Of a DNA stretch of 64,000 bases, positions 61,767 through 64,000 are shown one piece after another. Made by a program: the position numbers and the translations under genes. Each line of letters starts with the position of its first letter. Position 1 is the stretch's first letter. The notes below the pieces were generated by a model. The model was given only the letters and a program-made list of their open reading frames with translations. It did no database searches and was not told where the DNA came from. Source of the stretch: an uncultured Lachnospiraceae bacterium (GTDB taxonomy: Bacteria; Bacillota; Clostridia; Lachnospirales; Lachnospiraceae); NCBI GenBank assembly GCA_910585765.1, contig CAJUES010000002.1, forward strand, positions 26,560 through 90,559. Reading direction: 5' to 3'.

Positions 61767-61949
61767 ATGGCGGGCAATAACATGGAAACAGGGACAGGAT
61801 CAGATAACACCAAAACTGTGATAGGATGGGATATTGGCTGGGGGGAGTCTGTTGCATGGACCGGGCGCTGCGAAAAGGAAGAATTATCTGAAAAATCGGC
61901 CTTTGCGACGCAGAGGAGGAGCGAGGGGGGATATAATGTGGGAAAATGA
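61767..61949 (+). pseudogene. Hsp70-like ATPase, N-terminal stub
   Basis: 60 codons with the array leader (ACGAAAGAGAGGT) and phosphate-1 motif TVIGWDIGWGESVAW, then unrelated Arg/Glu-rich text and a stop. It is the start of a further paralog whose body has been deleted or replaced; copy 2 begins 14 bases before its end. A functional micro-protein cannot be excluded. Confidence 0.6.
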
Positions 61950-63183
61950 TATAGAGAACAAAAACTACAAAGCCGTGATGGTATGGGGCATTGATGATGG
62001 GGATTCTGTCGCTTTTATCAAGCCGCTCACAGAGTGGTACGGAAAAGCAGTATCGTTATACCTTCATAAAAGCCGTGACATGCAGGTTCAAGTATCAGCG
62101 GTTGCCAAAAAGCAGAACGGAGAAATCACGATTGGGAATGACGCAGTAGAAAAGCGGGAGTATGCCACTCATTTTATGCGTTCTCCTGAAAGCTGGGAGC
62201 GTATATCTTCTACAGGGGTAACGTACCGGGAGCATATGTCTGACTATATCAGAGGCATGTCAGAAGCGATACTGCAAAATAGTTCAAACCGCTGCGGGGT
62301 CATGAGGCATGTAATGTTACAGGATGATAATGGTGTTGCGCATTGGCAGAAAGATGAGGTGCTGTTGGTGGTCAGTAGGCCATCTTCGATTACATGGAAA
62401 GGGAAAAAGATGCGCAGACAGTATGCGGAGCTGATTTCAGAAGCTACAGGCATATCAAATGTCATCGTGACGGAGGAATCGCGCGTGGCTGTTTTTATCC
62501 TGCTAGGTATTTACAATCTTCGGGAAGAGATCAATCTGCAGGGCGGCGCGCTGGTATTGGATTTTGGTTCTTATACAGCGGATGCCACCTACCTGTTGCC
62601 GGAAAAGGGATCCGTCAACATTTGTTGGGAACTGGGTGATGTACAGGTGGAGTGTGCTATGCTGAAATACATTATGCAAAGTGACAGATGGAAAAAAATC
62701 CTTGCAGATGCGGCAAAAATCCATGGCAGGGAAAGGGTTCTTGTTGGAAATGATTGTAGTCATGCAATTTTCCAGCTAAGGGAGCGAAAGAAGGCTTACT
62801 TTGACGGAACGCTGGGGGAAAGATGGCATTACATGGAGCTGCCCGTCACGGATAAGGACGGTATCCCGATTATTGATGAATGCGGTGATTTGGGGTTGCT
62901 TGGCATAGGCGTTCAGGTAACAAGTGAAATGATGCAGTATGCGCTGGACGGATACGAATTTGACGTCAGAAAGGACGGTCATGTTGTAAATCATGGAACC
63001 TGGAAAGAGAACTGCAGGCAGTTTCTGGATGATGTGAGACAGACGCTGGAGTGGAAAGAGCTATCCGTGCAGACGGTCATCGTCACGGGCAGCGGCAGCC
63101 GGATGCCGTGTACTGTTGAAATGAGTGTCAAAGCGTTTCCGGAAAGCCTGTTCCTTCCGGTGCACCGTTATACAGAGTGGTAA
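61936..63183 (+). pseudogene. Hsp70-like ATPase, copy 2 (degenerate, frameshifted)
   Basis: 415 codons aligned throughout with copy 1. The phosphate-1 motif reads VWGIDDGDS instead of GWDIGDGDS, so the catalytic Asp and a loop Gly are lost; the adenosine motif is GSGSRMPC. Near 63131 the A-run of GAAAAG is one base shorter, so the frame shifts and stops at 63183. In the restored frame the text continues KPVPSGAPLYRVVKDFAAMV and runs in phase into copy 3. The C-terminal membrane part is missing. The start follows GAGGGGGG at ATG 61936. Confidence 0.7.
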
Positions 63184-63236
63184 AAGATTTTGCGGCAATG
63201 GTAAAAAATATAGAATACGAAAGAGAGGAATCTATT

Positions 63237-64000
63237 ATGTCAGACAATTCTATTAACAGAAAAAAAATTAAGGCGGTGATGGGCTGGGATATCGGTGATG
63301 GGGATTCGGTTGCTTTTTTCAAGTTTATCAAGCCGCTCGGAGAGGAAAAAGACAAGCTAGTGCCGTTGTACATTCATGGAATTCGTGATCAGCAAGTTAT
63401 ACCATCAGCGGTTGCCAAAAGCGAAGACGGGGTAATTACGATTGGGTATGATGCAGCAGAACAGCAGGAGTTTGTCATTAACTTTAAGCGGTCCCCTGCA
63501 AGTTGGAAGAATAAATCATTGCGGGGGGAACCATATCGACAACATACGTCGGATTATATTAGGGGCGTGTCGGAAACCATACTGCAGAACAGCTCAAACC
63601 GTAGTGGCGGTATGGGACAGGTGATTATGCAGGACAGTAAGGGCGATATGCACTGGAAGAAGGATGAGGTACTGTTGGTGGTTGGCTGTCCAGCGTCGGT
63701 CATATGGAAAGGGAAAAAAGCACGCGAGGACTATGAGCAACTGATTTCAGAAGCTACTGGCATTTCGAATGTTATCGTGACGGAGGAATCGCGCGCGGCG
63801 GTTTTCTCACTGTTTGATATTAATAATCTGCGTAAGAAGATCAACCTGCAGGGTGGTGTGTTGGTATTGGATTTTGGTTCTTCTACAGCGGACGCGACCT
63901 ACATTCTGCCAGGGAAGAAGGCTATCAACATCAGCTGGGAGCTGGGAGCTAAAAAGGTGGAAGAAGCGATGCTGGAAAACATCCTGCAGAGTGATAGAGG
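63237..64000 (+). CDS. Hsp70-like ATPase, copy 3 (cut by window end)
   Basis: At least 254 residues, open to the last base. MSDNSINRKKIKAVMGWDIG begins it; phosphate-1 GWDIGDGDS is intact, as are VTEESRAAVF and LVLDFGSSTADATY, so it looks functional, unlike copy 2. The leader TACGAAAGAGAGGAATC is nearly identical to that of copy 1. It is closest to copy 1, with small insertions (FKFIKPLG). Whether it carries the membrane anchor lies beyond the window. Confidence 0.82.
   Translation, partial: MSDNSINRKKIKAVMGWDIGDGDSVAFFKFIKPLGEEKDKLVPLYIHGIRDQQVIPSAVAKSEDGVITIGYDAAEQQEFVINFKRSPASWKNKSLRGEPYRQHTSDYIRGVSETILQNSSNRSGGMGQVIMQDSKGDMHWKKDEVLLVVGCPASVIWKGKKAREDYEQLISEATGISNVIVTEESRAAVFSLFDINNLRKKINLQGGVLVLDFGSSTADATYILPGKKAINISWELGAKKVEEAMLENILQSDR

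Overview
The window looks like a chromosomal segment of a motile, anaerobic, gut-type Lachnospiraceae bacterium (Clostridia). Supporting signs are AGGAGG-type ribosome sites, a PPi-type phosphofructokinase, a bile salt hydrolase, a siroheme sulfur reductase fusion, a CotF-like protein, CsrA next to two flagellins, and a sugar ABC importer without its own ATPase. No rRNA, tRNA or CRISPR array was seen.

Layout. 0-8 kb: a 14-bp tandem repeat tract, a four-part CoA-disulfide-reductase/rhodanese/sulfite-reductase/ferredoxin fusion, pfp, and a large hybrid sensor kinase. 8-16 kb: rtcB, a remnant of an XRE regulator beside a hairpin-rich repeat, bile salt hydrolase, a lone receiver protein, an SPFH/RHH/membrane/YbjQ operon, and a BceRS-like two-component pair split by a 173-bp repeat. 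16-27 kb is accessory: two AAA-ATPase/PD-(D/E)XK genes bracket a BlaI/M56-peptidase pair, a frameshifted secreted protein, a coiled-coil protein with a rearranged partial copy, a 210-bp MITE-like element and small exported proteins. 27-36 kb: a BceAB-like ABC transporter, a second two-component operon with two exported proteins, an amidase-deacetylase fusion, and Rpn-family nuclease remnants. 36-42 kb: a FimB-sized tyrosine recombinase flanked by matched 26-bp dyads, csrA, two tandem flagellins with CsrA-type leaders, and a CotF-like protein. 42-51 kb: an AI-2E-family transporter, a LacI regulator, a two-permease plus binding-protein sugar importer with a LacI-type operator, and a GH35 beta-galactosidase.

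51-64 kb is the least familiar part. An unusual HTH-like protein, a membrane-anchored protein-kinase/STAND NTPase fusion and a lipoprotein form one operon. They are followed by an XRE regulator, a small repeat protein, and a tandem series of Hsp70/actin-like ATPases interleaved with a second HTH-like protein of the same kind and a coiled-coil protein. One Hsp70-like copy is full length and membrane-anchored, one is a short N-terminal stub, one has lost its catalytic motif and is frameshifted, and the last runs off the window. I infer a multi-component signalling or defence system with an expanding paralog array.

Dispersed repeats are frequent: a family with AGGAACTGT/ACAGTTCCT ends, a GTTTGAAAAAT-ended MITE, and hairpin-rich elements. 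Several lie against stop or start codons and have shaped gene ends here.
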